A program made the position numbers and the translations under genes. A stretch of 64,000 nucleotides of DNA from Sedimentibacter sp. zth1 (GTDB lineage: Bacteria; Bacillota; Clostridia; Tissierellales; Sedimentibacteraceae). This document shows positions 16,543 through 24,995 of the stretch, in pieces (the first letter of the stretch is position 1; each line of letters opens with the position of its first letter). The notes under the pieces were generated by a model that was not told the origin of the DNA, did not search any database, and was given only the letters and a program-made list of their open reading frames with translations. Where the stretch lies: NCBI RefSeq assembly GCF_017352195.1, contig NZ_CP071445.1, positions 1,302,001 through 1,366,000 on the forward strand, read 5' to 3'.

Positions 16543-16560
16543 TTTTTTTAATATTAAGTA

Positions 16561-16589
16561 TTGACAAATTAATTTTATGAACATATAAT
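16561..16589 (+). promoter_or_regulatory. consensus sigma-A promoter of the SHOCT/DUF2089 operon
   Basis: Perfect TTGACA (16561-16566), 17-base spacer, perfect TATAAT (16584-16589). It is one of the few exact consensus promoters in the window and lies 53 bp before the first start codon. Confidence 0.85.
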
Positions 16590-16642
16590 GTAAATATAAT
16601 AAATAATATTAATTAATGGTTTAATATTTGGAGGTGGAAGTA

Positions 16643-17077
16643 ATGGAAAATGATATGTTAGAAATTTTGAATAACGTATCCAATAAAAAATGTAATGTTG
16701 ACAATGCTATAAAAAAAATTAGCAACATTACATTTAAGGAAAATATTGTTTCAAATGACAAAATTCAATATGCTAAAAAAATAAAAATATATATAAACGT
16801 AATTGATGATAAAAAAGACGGTAAAAGGTTGAAAATTAATTTACCAGCTATTTCATTAAAATTTTTAAAACGAGTTGGTATGTTTGGCATTAAGATAGCA
16901 TCTAAATATTCAAAGAATGATAATAAGAATAGCAATCAAAATGAACATATTAAAAACATGAGTTTTAATGATTTAGAAAATATAAAATATGTATTTGATG
17001 CACTTGTGATGTTACCTCCATTTGAAATTATAAATGTAGATTCAAATGATGCTAAAGTACACATTTACACATGTTAG
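16643..17077 (+). CDS. SHOCT-like regulatory protein, first gene of the DUF2089 operon
   Basis: 144 residues, not a well-known family. The N-terminus (LEILNNVSNKKCNVDNAIKKIS) looks like a divergent SHOCT bihelical motif. The middle KKIKIYINVIDDKKDGKRLKINLPAISLKFLKR matches the corresponding region of the third gene (IKIKVFGSDDNTKVNVNLPIALV), so the two are paralogues. The start is ATG 16643, 8 bases after GGAGG; an upstream TTG would overlap the ribosome site. Its stop codon TAG overlaps the ribosome site of the next gene. No membrane segment. Confidence 0.7.
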   Translation: MENDMLEILNNVSNKKCNVDNAIKKISNITFKENIVSNDKIQYAKKIKIYINVIDDKKDGKRLKINLPAISLKFLKRVGMFGIKIASKYSKNDNKNSNQNEHIKNMSFNDLENIKYVFDALVMLPPFEIINVDSNDAKVHIYTC

Positions 17078-17086
17078 GAGGATATA

Positions 17087-17455
17087 ATGAAAAGAGACGT
17101 AATTGGAAAATGCCCTATTTGTAACAATGAATTAATAGTTACAGAACTGTCATGTAAATCCTGCAAAACGAAAATAAGTGGCGAATTTTTCCTAGACAAA
17201 TTTTGCAGACTAGATAAAGAAAAAAGGTATTTTGCAGAAATATTTATTAAAAACAGAGGTAATATTAAAGAAATTGAAAAAGAGTTAGGTATTTCTTATC
17301 CCACTGTCAGAAAATTATTAGATGAGGTAATTATTGCACTTGGATATAACACAAAATCAGAACCTAGTGATTCTGAAAAAAACGAGGTACTTGAAAAGCT
17401 TAGCAAAGGTGAAATTAGTTCAGACGAAGCATTAAAATTAATAAGTGATTTATAA
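17087..17455 (+). CDS. DUF2089 family protein: zinc ribbon, HTH and SHOCT-like tail
   Basis: 122 residues. A four-cysteine zinc ribbon (CPICNNEL ... CKSCKTKI, residues 9-29) leads. A helix-turn-helix follows (NIKEIEKELGISYPTVRKLLDEVI, about 62-85), then a SHOCT-like tail LEKLSKGEISSDEALKLI (about 103-120). This matches DUF2089. The HTH makes it the candidate DNA-binding partner of the operon. Similar operons in Firmicutes carry DUF2089 beside YvlB-like SHOCT proteins. AGGAGG is well placed. Confidence 0.85.
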   Translation: MKRDVIGKCPICNNELIVTELSCKSCKTKISGEFFLDKFCRLDKEKRYFAEIFIKNRGNIKEIEKELGISYPTVRKLLDEVIIALGYNTKSEPSDSEKNEVLEKLSKGEISSDEALKLISDL

Positions 17456-17484
17456 AAAAAATAAAAATCTTGGAGGATATTAAA

Positions 17485-17868
17485 ATGGAAGAAAAATTAA
17501 CAATTTTAAAAATGGTTGAAGAAGGAAAAATAACAGTAGAGGAAGCTTCAAAATTATTACAGGCAATCGAAAACAAAAAAGAAGAGTTAAGTCTTGTTAC
17601 TACTAACGAAGGTAGAACTGCAAAATGGATAAAAATAAAAGTTTTTGGTTCAGACGATAATACTAAAGTAAATGTAAATCTACCAATTGCTTTGGTTGAC
17701 ATAGCTTTCAAAATAGCAAAGTCAAGCGATAAAAATTTCGATGTAAATCTAGGTAATTTAAATGTTGATATCAATGATGTTATCAAAATGATTCAAGAAG
17801 GTGCTGAAGGTAAAATAGTAGATATTGAATCAGAAAATGGTGACAAAGTAGAAATAGTTGTTGAATAG
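17485..17868 (+). CDS. YvlB-like SHOCT protein, third gene of the operon
   Basis: 127 residues. The N-terminal SHOCT-like motif LKMVEEGKITVEEASKLLQAI (about 7-27) is followed by a beta-rich region IKIKVFGSDDNTKVNVNLPIALVDIAFKIAK that parallels the first gene. The C-terminus is acidic and short, without the DUF4097 beta-helix of full YvlB/LiaX proteins. Start ATG 17485 with GGAGG 8 bases upstream. A terminator follows. In Bacillus such genes belong to cell-envelope stress responses; that role is only inferred here. Confidence 0.75.
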   Translation: MEEKLTILKMVEEGKITVEEASKLLQAIENKKEELSLVTTNEGRTAKWIKIKVFGSDDNTKVNVNLPIALVDIAFKIAKSSDKNFDVNLGNLNVDINDVIKMIQEGAEGKIVDIESENGDKVEIVVE

Positions 17869-17889
17869 ATAAACATCAAAATTATTAAA

Positions 17890-17932
17890 AAAATACTCCT
17901 TCTTAGTAAATACTAAGGAGGAGTATTTTTTT
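17890..17932 (+). terminator. Rho-independent terminator of the DUF2089 operon
   Basis: Long stem AAATACTCCTTCTTAGT / ACTAAGGAGGAGTATTT with a 4-base loop, then T7. Confidence 0.9.
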
Positions 17933-18035
17933 GCTAAATGTAAATTTATATATTAATTGTTTAGTTATATTAAACACATTAATTAGTTGTAGTAACTATT
18001 TATATATAAAATATCCAAATTTTAATAATTTAATC

Positions 18036-18064
18036 TTGACATTAATATGACACATATGTATAAT
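18036..18064 (+). promoter_or_regulatory. consensus sigma-A promoter of the pot operon
   Basis: TTGACA (18036-18041), 17 bases, TATAAT (18059-18064), both exact, 84 bp before the regulator gene. Confidence 0.85.
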
Positions 18065-18071
18065 ATTTTCG

Positions 18072-18105
18072 AACGTTAAAGTTTAATAAATATAAACTTC
18101 GTGTT
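18072..18105. promoter_or_regulatory. probable operator over the pot transcription start
   Basis: Inverted repeat AAGTTTA (18079-18085) / TAAACTT (18093-18099), with weaker outer symmetry AAC...GTT, lies just after the -10 box, spanning the likely start point. Autoregulation by the cupin repressor is inferred. Confidence 0.5.
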
Positions 18106-18147
18106 TAATATTAAATACATTTTTAACAAAAAAAGAAGTAGGTATAT

Positions 18148-18687
18148 ATGATGAATATAGGAAATAAAATCAAAAGACTTAGAACTGCTAATTTTTTGAC
18201 GCAAGAAGAACTTGCTGATAGGTGTGAATTAACAAAAGGATATATATCTCAATTAGAAAGAGATCTAACCTCGCCTTCTATAGCTACGTTAGTTGATATT
18301 CTAGAATGTTTGGGCACCGATTTAGCAAATTTTTTTAATGAAGCTGCTGAAGATAAAATCGTTTTTAAAGAAAAGGATATTTTTGTAAAAGAAACAGATG
18401 ATAATTATATAATTAATTGGCTAATACCAAATGCACAAAAAAATAAAATGGAACCTATACTTGTTGAACTAGATAGCTATAGTAAAACTAAATTAGAAAC
18501 GCCACATGAAGGTGAAGAATTTGGATATGTACAAGCTGGAACTATTATACTTCATTATGGACATGCACTTTTTAAAGTGAAAAAAGGAGAATCTTTTTAT
18601 TTCAAAGCAAATAAAAATCATTTTATTGAAAATACTGGCAAAAACACATGCAAGATATTATGGGTAAGTTCACCCCCAAATTTCTAA
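18148..18687 (+). CDS. XRE family regulator with cupin domain (PuuR-like), polyamine operon regulator
   Basis: 179 residues. The helix-turn-helix (residues about 5-60, with NFLTQEELADRCELTKGYISQLER) is followed by a cupin sensor domain (about 105-178: ETPHEGEEFGYVQAG and KKGESFYFKANKNHFIENTG). This architecture is common for repressors that sense small metabolites. It is the first gene of an operon with potABCD (13 bases before potA), so polyamine-dependent control of the importer is the likely job. A second ATG directly follows the first; either could be used. Confidence 0.85.
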   Translation: MMNIGNKIKRLRTANFLTQEELADRCELTKGYISQLERDLTSPSIATLVDILECLGTDLANFFNEAAEDKIVFKEKDIFVKETDDNYIINWLIPNAQKNKMEPILVELDSYSKTKLETPHEGEEFGYVQAGTIILHYGHALFKVKKGESFYFKANKNHFIENTGKNTCKILWVSSPPNF

Positions 18688-18700
18688 TTAGGAGTAATTT

Positions 18701-19744
18701 ATGAGCAAAAAAATTATTGAACTTAAAAATATAACAAAGAAGTTTGATGGAGAAACTATATTAAACAGTATTAACCTTTATGTACGGGAGAATGAATTTA
18801 TAACATTTCTCGGACCAAGTGGATGTGGAAAAACAACTACGCTTAGAATAATAGGTGGATTTGAAACTCCTACTGAAGGTAACGTTTATTTCGACGGACA
18901 TGTAATCAATACACTACCTCCATATAAAAGACAAATAAATACTGTGTTCCAAAAATATGCGCTTTTCCCACATATGGATGTGTTTGAAAATATAGCTTTT
19001 GGTTTAAGAATTAAAAAAATAAACGAATCAATTATAAAAAACAAAGTAGAAAGAATGCTTTCACTATTTAATATGAAAAAGTATGCTAAAAGAACTATTG
19101 ATTCATTGAGTGGTGGTCAACAGCAAAGAATTGCTATCGCTAGAGCTTTAGTTAATGAGCCTAAGGTTTTATTACTTGATGAACCATTGGGTGCTTTAGA
19201 CTTAAAATTAAGAAAAGAAATGCAAACTGAACTAAAAAATATGCAACGCCAACTTGGCATAACATTTGTTTATGTTACTCATGATCAGGAAGAAGCATTA
19301 ACAATGTCAGACACTATAGTTGTTATGAATAATGGTATTATTCAACAAATTGGCACTCCTATAGATATATATAATGAACCAGGAAATGCTTTTGTTGCTG
19401 ATTTTATCGGAGAGAGCAATATAATAGATGGAATAATGATAGATGATTATGAAGTAGAATTTCTAGGTAAAAGATTCAAATGTGTTGATACTGGTTTTGG
19501 TAGAATGGAAGAGGTTGAAGTTGTTATTAGACCTGAAGATTTAGTTATAACTGAAGTATCTTACGGCATGTTAACCGGTATAGTTAAATCAGTTACATTT
19601 AAAGGTGTGCACTATGAAATGATAATTGATATTTCTGGATTTGATTTTATGGTTCATAGTACTATACAATCACCAATTAATTCAACTGTTGGATTATCTT
19701 TAACACCTGATGATATTCATATTATGGTAAAAGGAGATAGATAA
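18701..19744 (+). CDS. potA: spermidine/putrescine ABC transporter ATPase
   Basis: 347 residues. Walker [10 protein letters not shown] is near 39, the signature [15 protein letters not shown] near 135, and Walker [13 protein letters not shown] near 158. The C-terminal TOBE-like domain ([17 protein letters not shown]) is typical of PotA/MalK type ATPases. It powers polyamine import through PotBC. Its TAA stop shares the A with the potB ATG. Confidence 0.95.
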   Translation: MSKKIIELKNITKKFDGETILNSINLYVRENEFITFLGPSGCGKTTTLRIIGGFETPTEGNVYFDGHVINTLPPYKRQINTVFQKYALFPHMDVFENIAFGLRIKKINESIIKNKVERMLSLFNMKKYAKRTIDSLSGGQQQRIAIARALVNEPKVLLLDEPLGALDLKLRKEMQTELKNMQRQLGITFVYVTHDQEEALTMSDTIVVMNNGIIQQIGTPIDIYNEPGNAFVADFIGESNIIDGIMIDDYEVEFLGKRFKCVDTGFGRMEEVEVVIRPEDLVITEVSYGMLTGIVKSVTFKGVHYEMIIDISGFDFMVHSTIQSPINSTVGLSLTPDDIHIMVKGDR

Positions 19745-20586
19745 TGAAAAACAAATCTAAGTATTATGCATATCCATATATAGTTTGGATAATAATGTTT
19801 ATTTTGTTGCCTGTTTTCCTAGTTTTTTTATATAGCTTTACAAAGAAAAATGTAGGAGGAACTGCTAATATTTCATTCACATTAGAAAACTATAAATTGT
19901 TTCTCAATACCATGTATATACGTATTTTGCTTAAATCATTATTACTAGCAGCCGTTTCAACTATACTATGTCTACTTATTGGTTACCCTGCTGCCTATCT
20001 AATTTCAAAGGCACCAATATCAAGAAAAAGCACAATGCTGTTTCTTTGTGTAGTTCCAATGTGGATGAACATGTTATTAAGAACATATGCTTGGATGACG
20101 ATACTTGGTAATAACGGTATTATAAATCATTTTTTAATTAATATTGGTCTTCCAAAGTTAAGCTTATTATATAATGATTTTGCTGTTGTACTTGGTATGG
20201 TTTATAATTTTTTACCTTTTATGATTTTACCTATATATACTGTATTAAGCAAGCTAGACAATAGTTTAATACAAGCTGCTGAAGATTTAGGTGCTAATAG
20301 TAGAACTACTTTTAAAAAGGTTATATTTCCTCTAAGCATGCCTGGTGTTATAACAGGTATTGTTATGGTGTTTATGCCTGCTGTAAGCACATTTATAATT
20401 CCAAGGCTCTTAGGTGGTCAAAAAGATTTCTTTATCGGAAGTTTGATTGAAAATTTATTCTCTGTTGGCTCAAACTGGAACTTTGGTTCTGCAGTTTCTA
20501 TAATAATGATGATAATTATATTAATTTCAATGTCTATAATGAATAAATTTGATGTGGATAAAGAAGGAGGTGCTGGATTATGGTAA
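19744..20586 (+). CDS. potB: polyamine ABC transporter permease PotB
   Basis: 280 residues with six membrane helices. The EAA loop that docks to the ATPase reads AAEDLGANSRTTFKKVIFPLSMPG (about 178-201). Translation starts in the potA stop (TAATG). Its 3' end overlaps potC by 7 bases. Confidence 0.93.
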   Translation: MKNKSKYYAYPYIVWIIMFILLPVFLVFLYSFTKKNVGGTANISFTLENYKLFLNTMYIRILLKSLLLAAVSTILCLLIGYPAAYLISKAPISRKSTMLFLCVVPMWMNMLLRTYAWMTILGNNGIINHFLINIGLPKLSLLYNDFAVVLGMVYNFLPFMILPIYTVLSKLDNSLIQAAEDLGANSRTTFKKVIFPLSMPGVITGIVMVFMPAVSTFIIPRLLGGQKDFFIGSLIENLFSVGSNWNFGSAVSIIMMIIILISMSIMNKFDVDKEGGAGLW

Positions 20587-21383
20587 AAAAACATCTATCA
20601 AGGTTTTATATGGCACTAATTTATATATTTCTATATGCACCTATTATTGTATTGGTTATTAATTCGTTTAATGGCTCAAAAACACAGGTTAATTGGGGAG
20701 GTTTCACTTTAAAGTGGTATTTTGAACTTTTTCAAGATAGAAATATAAAAACAGCACTCTACTATACAGTTATAGTTGCAGTACTCTCTGCGATTATTTC
20801 TACTGTTTTAGGTACTATGGCAGCCATAGGTATTCACAGTCTTAAGGGTAAAAAGAAAGCATTGATTGTAAATGCTAACTATCTACCTATAGTTAATCCT
20901 GATATAGTTACTGGTGTTGCCTTAATGATTTTATATTTGTCATTCAATGTACATTTAGGATTTAAAACGATGTTGTTATCACATATAGCATTTGGCACAC
21001 CATATGTTGTATTATCAGTTTTACCTAAATTAAAGCAGCTAAATGTTCATTTGTCAGAAGCTGCCATGGATTTAGGCGCTACACCATTTTACGCGCTTAG
21101 AAAGGTTATTATTCCCGAAATAATGCCTGGTATTATTACGGGATTTTTAATGGCACTAACATTATCTATCGATGATTTTGTTATCAGCTTCTTTACTACT
21201 GGAAATGGTGTTACTAATCTTTCAATAGTAATATATTCAATGGCTAGACGTGGAATAAAACCGACTATTAATGCTTTATCAACATTAATGCTAGTAAGTG
21301 TCTTAACATTAATGTTAATAATAAATAGTAGAAAAAATTCTACTAAAAATAAAAAAATTAAACGTAACGGAGGAAACAATTGA
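20580..21383 (+). CDS. potC: polyamine ABC transporter permease PotC
   Basis: 267 residues with six membrane helices. The EAA loop AAMDLGATPFYALRKVIIPEIMPG lies around 160-183, and LSIDDFVISFFTTG near 197 is typical of PotC. GGAGG inside the end of potB serves its ATG. Confidence 0.93.
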   Translation: MVKKHLSRFYMALIYIFLYAPIIVLVINSFNGSKTQVNWGGFTLKWYFELFQDRNIKTALYYTVIVAVLSAIISTVLGTMAAIGIHSLKGKKKALIVNANYLPIVNPDIVTGVALMILYLSFNVHLGFKTMLLSHIAFGTPYVVLSVLPKLKQLNVHLSEAAMDLGATPFYALRKVIIPEIMPGIITGFLMALTLSIDDFVISFFTTGNGVTNLSIVIYSMARRGIKPTINALSTLMLVSVLTLMLIINSRKNSTKNKKIKRNGGNN

Positions 21384-22423
21384 AAAAGAAAATTTGCTTA
21401 ATTCTTGTATTAACATTGGTATTATCTGTGTTTGTAGGATGCTCAAATTCTGACAAACCAACTTTAAATGTTTTAAACTATGGAATCTATATGGATCCAA
21501 GCCTTGTAACGCAATTCGAAAAAGAAAATAATGTTAAAATTATATATGATGAATATGCTGCACCTGAGGACATGTATACAAGGGTTAAAGCCGGAGGAAC
21601 AGATTATGATGTAATTATCACCGGCGAATACATGATTGAACGTATGGTAAACGAAGATATGCTTGCAGAACTTGATTTTAATAATATACCAAATTTCAAA
21701 TATGTTGGAGAAGAATATAAAAACCAACCATATGATAACGAAAACAAATATGCTGTACCTTATTTTTGGGGAACATTAGGTATTCTTTACAATAAAGAAA
21801 CAGTAGATGTTTCATCAAATAGTTGGAATATTTTATGGGATGAAAAATACAAGGACCAAATTGTTATGATGGACAGTCAAAGAGATACATTTGCAGTAGC
21901 TCTTAAGTTACTTGGATATTCATTGAATACTACTGATATAAATAAACTTGATGAAGCTAAGAGATTGCTTATAGATCAAAAACCTTTGGTTATGGCATAT
22001 GTAGTTGATAGAGCTGGCCAAATGATTTCAAGTGGTGAAGCTGAGTTGGGTCTTGTATGGTCAGGCGAAGCAACAGTTGCAATGCTTGATGATAGTGAAA
22101 GAGATTTAGGATTTATAATACCCAAAGAGGGTAGTAATATTTGGATAGATGCAATGTGCATACCTAAAACTTCCAATCAAAAAGAATTAGCAGAAAAGTT
22201 TATTAACTTTATTACAAGTAAAGATGCTACTTTAAAGGATATAAATGAAGTAATGTACTCAACAGTTCATACTGAAGCAATAAAGGAATTACCAGATGAG
22301 TTAAAAAATAATAATGCCTATAATGTGCCTTCTGACGAAGTTAAAAATCTAGAAATGTTCAGAGACTTAAAAGATGACATAAAACTATACAATACAAGAT
22401 GGACTGAGGTTTTTGGTAAATAA
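21380..22423 (+). CDS. potD: spermidine/putrescine-binding lipoprotein
   Basis: 347 residues. Signal peptide with lipobox VFVGC (acylated Cys at 21), then a class D-type solute-binding fold (LNVLNYGIYMDPSL, YDVIITGEYMIERM, PYFWGTLGILYNK, VWSGEATVAM). It captures polyamines outside the cell and hands them to PotBC. The start is TTG at 21380, 6 bases after GGAGG and overlapping the potC stop. A terminator follows. Confidence 0.95.
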   Translation: MKKKICLILVLTLVLSVFVGCSNSDKPTLNVLNYGIYMDPSLVTQFEKENNVKIIYDEYAAPEDMYTRVKAGGTDYDVIITGEYMIERMVNEDMLAELDFNNIPNFKYVGEEYKNQPYDNENKYAVPYFWGTLGILYNKETVDVSSNSWNILWDEKYKDQIVMMDSQRDTFAVALKLLGYSLNTTDINKLDEAKRLLIDQKPLVMAYVVDRAGQMISSGEAELGLVWSGEATVAMLDDSERDLGFIIPKEGSNIWIDAMCIPKTSNQKELAEKFINFITSKDATLKDINEVMYSTVHTEAIKELPDELKNNNAYNVPSDEVKNLEMFRDLKDDIKLYNTRWTEVFGK

Positions 22424-22427
22424 AAAT

Positions 22428-22461
22428 AGAGGTAAGCTGAATAATTATTTAGCTTACCTCT
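22428..22461. terminator. bidirectional terminator between potD and the GGDEF/HD-GYP gene
   Basis: Stem AGAGGTAAGCT (22428-22438) / AGCTTACCTCT (22451-22461). On the minus strand it is followed by ATTTTTATTT, on the plus strand by a weaker TAATATTTT. Confidence 0.8.
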
Positions 22462-22468
22462 TAATATT

Positions 22469-24127
22469 TTACATTAATTTGTCTATAGCATAAATAAATT
22501 TATCTACTAAATCAGGATCAAACTGTGTACCCTTGCAACGCCTTAATTCCTCAAAAGCATCCTCGTAGTTTTTCTTGCGTTGATATGGTCTGTTTGCAGT
22601 CATTGCATCAAAACTATCTGATATTGACAACATCCTAGATAGTTCGTTTATGTTATTACCCTTTAATCCATATGGATATCCAGAGCCATCAAATCTCTCA
22701 TGATGCTGACGAACAATGTCTACAATATTGTTATCAATTTGATGCATCTGTCCAATAATATCTGCACTGTCAATTGGATGCTTTTTAATCTCATCCCATT
22801 CCTCTTTTGTAAGTTTCTTGTTCGAAATCAATATATCTTTAGAAATATTTATCTTGCCTATATCGTGTAAATACGCACCATAGACTAATTGCTTTTTTTC
22901 CTCATTACATAGCTTTAAATAATCAGCAAAAATCTGGCAGTAAATAACTACACGCTCTGTATGGCTATATGTATAATGGTCTCTTGAGTTTACAATAGTA
23001 ATTAGTGCTTTTACTGATGTCATACCCTTATCGTTATCAATATCCAAGTCAGAAAACTGCTCAAATACAGATGTATACAACTCAACTCTATTTTTACGAA
23101 AAAACTTTGCCCTGTACAATGCAATATCAGCACGTTCAATAAAGTTTCTAACATTATCATCACTTTTTTTTCTTTCTGAAACCCCAATAGAAATCGTTAA
23201 ATTATGATTAGGCATAAGCTCCTGACCTTTAAATTTATGGTCATATATTTTTTCCCTTATATTGTTGGCAAATTCAATCGCCTTTTTCTGATTTATACCA
23301 GGGTAAATTACTGTAAATTCTTCTCCGCCATATCTGCAAATTATATCTTTTTGTTCTGAACTACTTTTAATCACATAGGCTATTTCCTTTAATATATCGT
23401 CACCAACCTGATGTCCATATAAATCGTTGTAAGACTTAAAATAATCTATATCAATCATTATAACTGAAATAGCTTTTTCACATTCAGGGTCATTTTTAAA
23501 CATATTTTCTAAAGTTTCATAAAAATAACAATGGTTATATAAACCTGTTAAAAAATCTATATTGGCACGGTTTTTCAATTCAGATATATGTTCACCTTCA
23601 ATTTTTACATAGAAACCAACCACCCAAGCTACTAAATAGAACATTGCAGTCAATGCTATGTCTGACTGAAAATAAGGATTTACACCATCACTTTTATACA
23701 TAATCAAATCCATCGCTAATATAGTAATTGAGGATATTGTCGCAACATATGAGCCTAAATTAAACCCATACTCCATAGTATATACAACTATCATAAACAA
23801 GAACATATACTTATAATAACTTTCATATCCTCCACTATATAACAGTGCACATAAACATATTAAATAGTAGACTACTATTTCAACGTATTTGCAAAATTTA
23901 TTATTAACAAACTTAATATTGACTACAAACCACAAAATAACAACTGCAATTATAACAACCAAAAATACTACTGGCATTAGAATATTAAAATTTGACCAAA
24001 TGTGAAATGCATTTTCAGTAAAATAATATTGAAAAACTGGTGTTGTACAAAAAAGCAATGCCAAAATTTTCAAGGTGAAAAACATACTGTTAAATTTTTT
24101 TTGCTTTTCATTGTCCCATTCGTGCAT
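22469..24127 (-). CDS. membrane GGDEF and HD-GYP protein (cyclic-di-GMP turnover)
   Basis: 552 residues. Five to six membrane helices (about 15-180) precede a GGDEF domain with an intact active site RYGGEEF (near 266), so it can in principle make c-di-GMP. An HD-GYP phosphodiesterase follows, with YSHTERV (near 386), LHDIGK (near 422) and HHERFDGSGYP (near 474), so it can also degrade it. The start is ATG 24125-24127 behind GAGGTG; a GTG 42 bases upstream lies inside a hairpin and is less likely. It is the last gene behind agrD on the same strand, with that hairpin between them. Confidence 0.92.
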   Translation of the reverse strand: MHEWDNEKQKKFNSMFFTLKILALLFCTTPVFQYYFTENAFHIWSNFNILMPVVFLVVIIAVVILWFVVNIKFVNNKFCKYVEIVVYYLICLCALLYSGGYESYYKYMFLFMIVVYTMEYGFNLGSYVATISSITILAMDLIMYKSDGVNPYFQSDIALTAMFYLVAWVVGFYVKIEGEHISELKNRANIDFLTGLYNHCYFYETLENMFKNDPECEKAISVIMIDIDYFKSYNDLYGHQVGDDILKEIAYVIKSSSEQKDIICRYGGEEFTVIYPGINQKKAIEFANNIREKIYDHKFKGQELMPNHNLTISIGVSERKKSDDNVRNFIERADIALYRAKFFRKNRVELYTSVFEQFSDLDIDNDKGMTSVKALITIVNSRDHYTYSHTERVVIYCQIFADYLKLCNEEKKQLVYGAYLHDIGKINISKDILISNKKLTKEEWDEIKKHPIDSADIIGQMHQIDNNIVDIVRQHHERFDGSGYPYGLKGNNINELSRMLSISDSFDAMTANRPYQRKKNYEDAFEELRRCKGTQFDPDLVDKFIYAIDKLM

Positions 24128-24154
24128 TTTATAATTCACCTCATTAAATAATTT

Positions 24155-24187
24155 GGTAGGAGAGAACACAATTTCTCACCTACCCTA
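24155..24187 (-). terminator. hairpin between agrD and the GGDEF/HD-GYP gene
   Basis: GGTAGG-A-GAGAA and TTCTC-A-CCTACC form an 11-bp stem with one A/A mismatch. The sequence after it on the minus strand is AT-rich but not a pure T tract. It may terminate partly or protect the upstream mRNA, leaving some read-through into the next gene. Confidence 0.5.
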
Positions 24188-24200
24188 CTGAAAAATAACT

Positions 24201-24326
24201 TTACTTATCCTGCAATGATTTTGGCTCTACAGGTTGGTAAGCCCACCAAAAGCAAGCAGAAGTCGCAACTAGAGTTGCTACTAAAGTAGCTAGAATCGAA
24301 ATGATAGATAATAATTTTTTTTTCAT
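24201..24326 (-). CDS. agrD: AgrD-type cyclic thiolactone autoinducer peptide precursor
   Basis: A 41-residue peptide directly after agrB. The N-terminus MKKKLLSIISILATLVAT is an amphipathic membrane-seeking helix. The core is TSACFWWAYQP and the acidic tail is VEPKSLQDK. It closely follows the known Clostridium AgrD pattern (ATSACLWF-x-QP-x-EPKSL in C. perfringens, from memory). The ring would be the five residues CFWWA, Cys25 to Ala29, with AgrB cutting before Tyr30. The start ATG 24324-24326 has AGGAGGAG 7 bases upstream. Confidence 0.92.
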   Translation of the reverse strand: MKKKLLSIISILATLVATLVATSACFWWAYQPVEPKSLQDK

Positions 24327-24353
24327 ATTAAGCTCCTCCTATATTATTTTCTA

Positions 24354-24995
24354 TTAGGTTTGATATACTCCTAATAATTTATCAATAGCTTTAATAAAAC
24401 TATGACCTATTTTAGTAAGCATTATTACCTGCCACAAAACAGAAAGTGAAAGGCTTATAGCATAACTTATATAATACCCTCCGTAAATCATCTGCAATAA
24501 TGCTAGAAATATGGTGATAACTGTAAAAAGAAGCAATACTATAAGTGCTTTCTTTCTTAGTCTTTTAATTTTTTCTGTATTTTTTATAGGTTTATTAGGG
24601 TTATCCACCGGAGCAAATTTATAAACTAATATGTAAGAACCTATATAAATAGCCATCATCCCCATATATATGTATATCATGCTAACATAAGGTATTATAA
24701 TAAACCTTGATATATATGAAAATAAATCTATAAAAACAACACTGATTATTACACAACTGTTAAGGCTAGCTGAATGAGCCCCTCCTATAACTCTTCTTAA
24801 TAATCCTACAGAAATAAAAATAATTAATGCTTCAATAAAAAAACCAAATACTAGCGCTATTGTACATGATAGTATAAAAATAGTCATAAATTGAATTATT
24901 GCAACAAGACCATATGATATAACACTAATTTTTTCTTCATCTGCTTCTATTGATTTTCCAATGCTTCGAGCTATTTTTTTACTCAACCACTCCAT
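24354..24995 (-). CDS. agrB: AgrB, processing protease for the autoinducer peptide
   Basis: 213 residues with about six membrane helices. The cysteine protease residues are visible in LLRRVIGGAHSASLNSC: His74 and Cys81. It removes the AgrD tail and helps close the thiolactone ring. The start ATG overlaps the end of the upstream gene by 17 bases. agrD follows after a 27-base gap. Confidence 0.93.
   Translation of the reverse strand: MEWLSKKIARSIGKSIEADEEKISVISYGLVAIIQFMTIFILSCTIALVFGFFIEALIIFISVGLLRRVIGGAHSASLNSCVIISVVFIDLFSYISRFIIIPYVSMIYIYMGMMAIYIGSYILVYKFAPVDNPNKPIKNTEKIKRLRKKALIVLLLFTVITIFLALLQMIYGGYYISYAISLSLSVLWQVIMLTKIGHSFIKAIDKLLGVYQT

Noticed and set aside
16506-16550. Palindrome plus T run at 16506-16550 as a terminator
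   Set aside because: No plus-strand gene lies upstream to terminate; radA is transcribed away from it.
24128-24169. Upstream GTG start giving the GGDEF protein 14 extra residues
   Set aside because: The GTG lies in the loop of the hairpin after agrD, while ATG 24127 has a well-placed GAGGTG.
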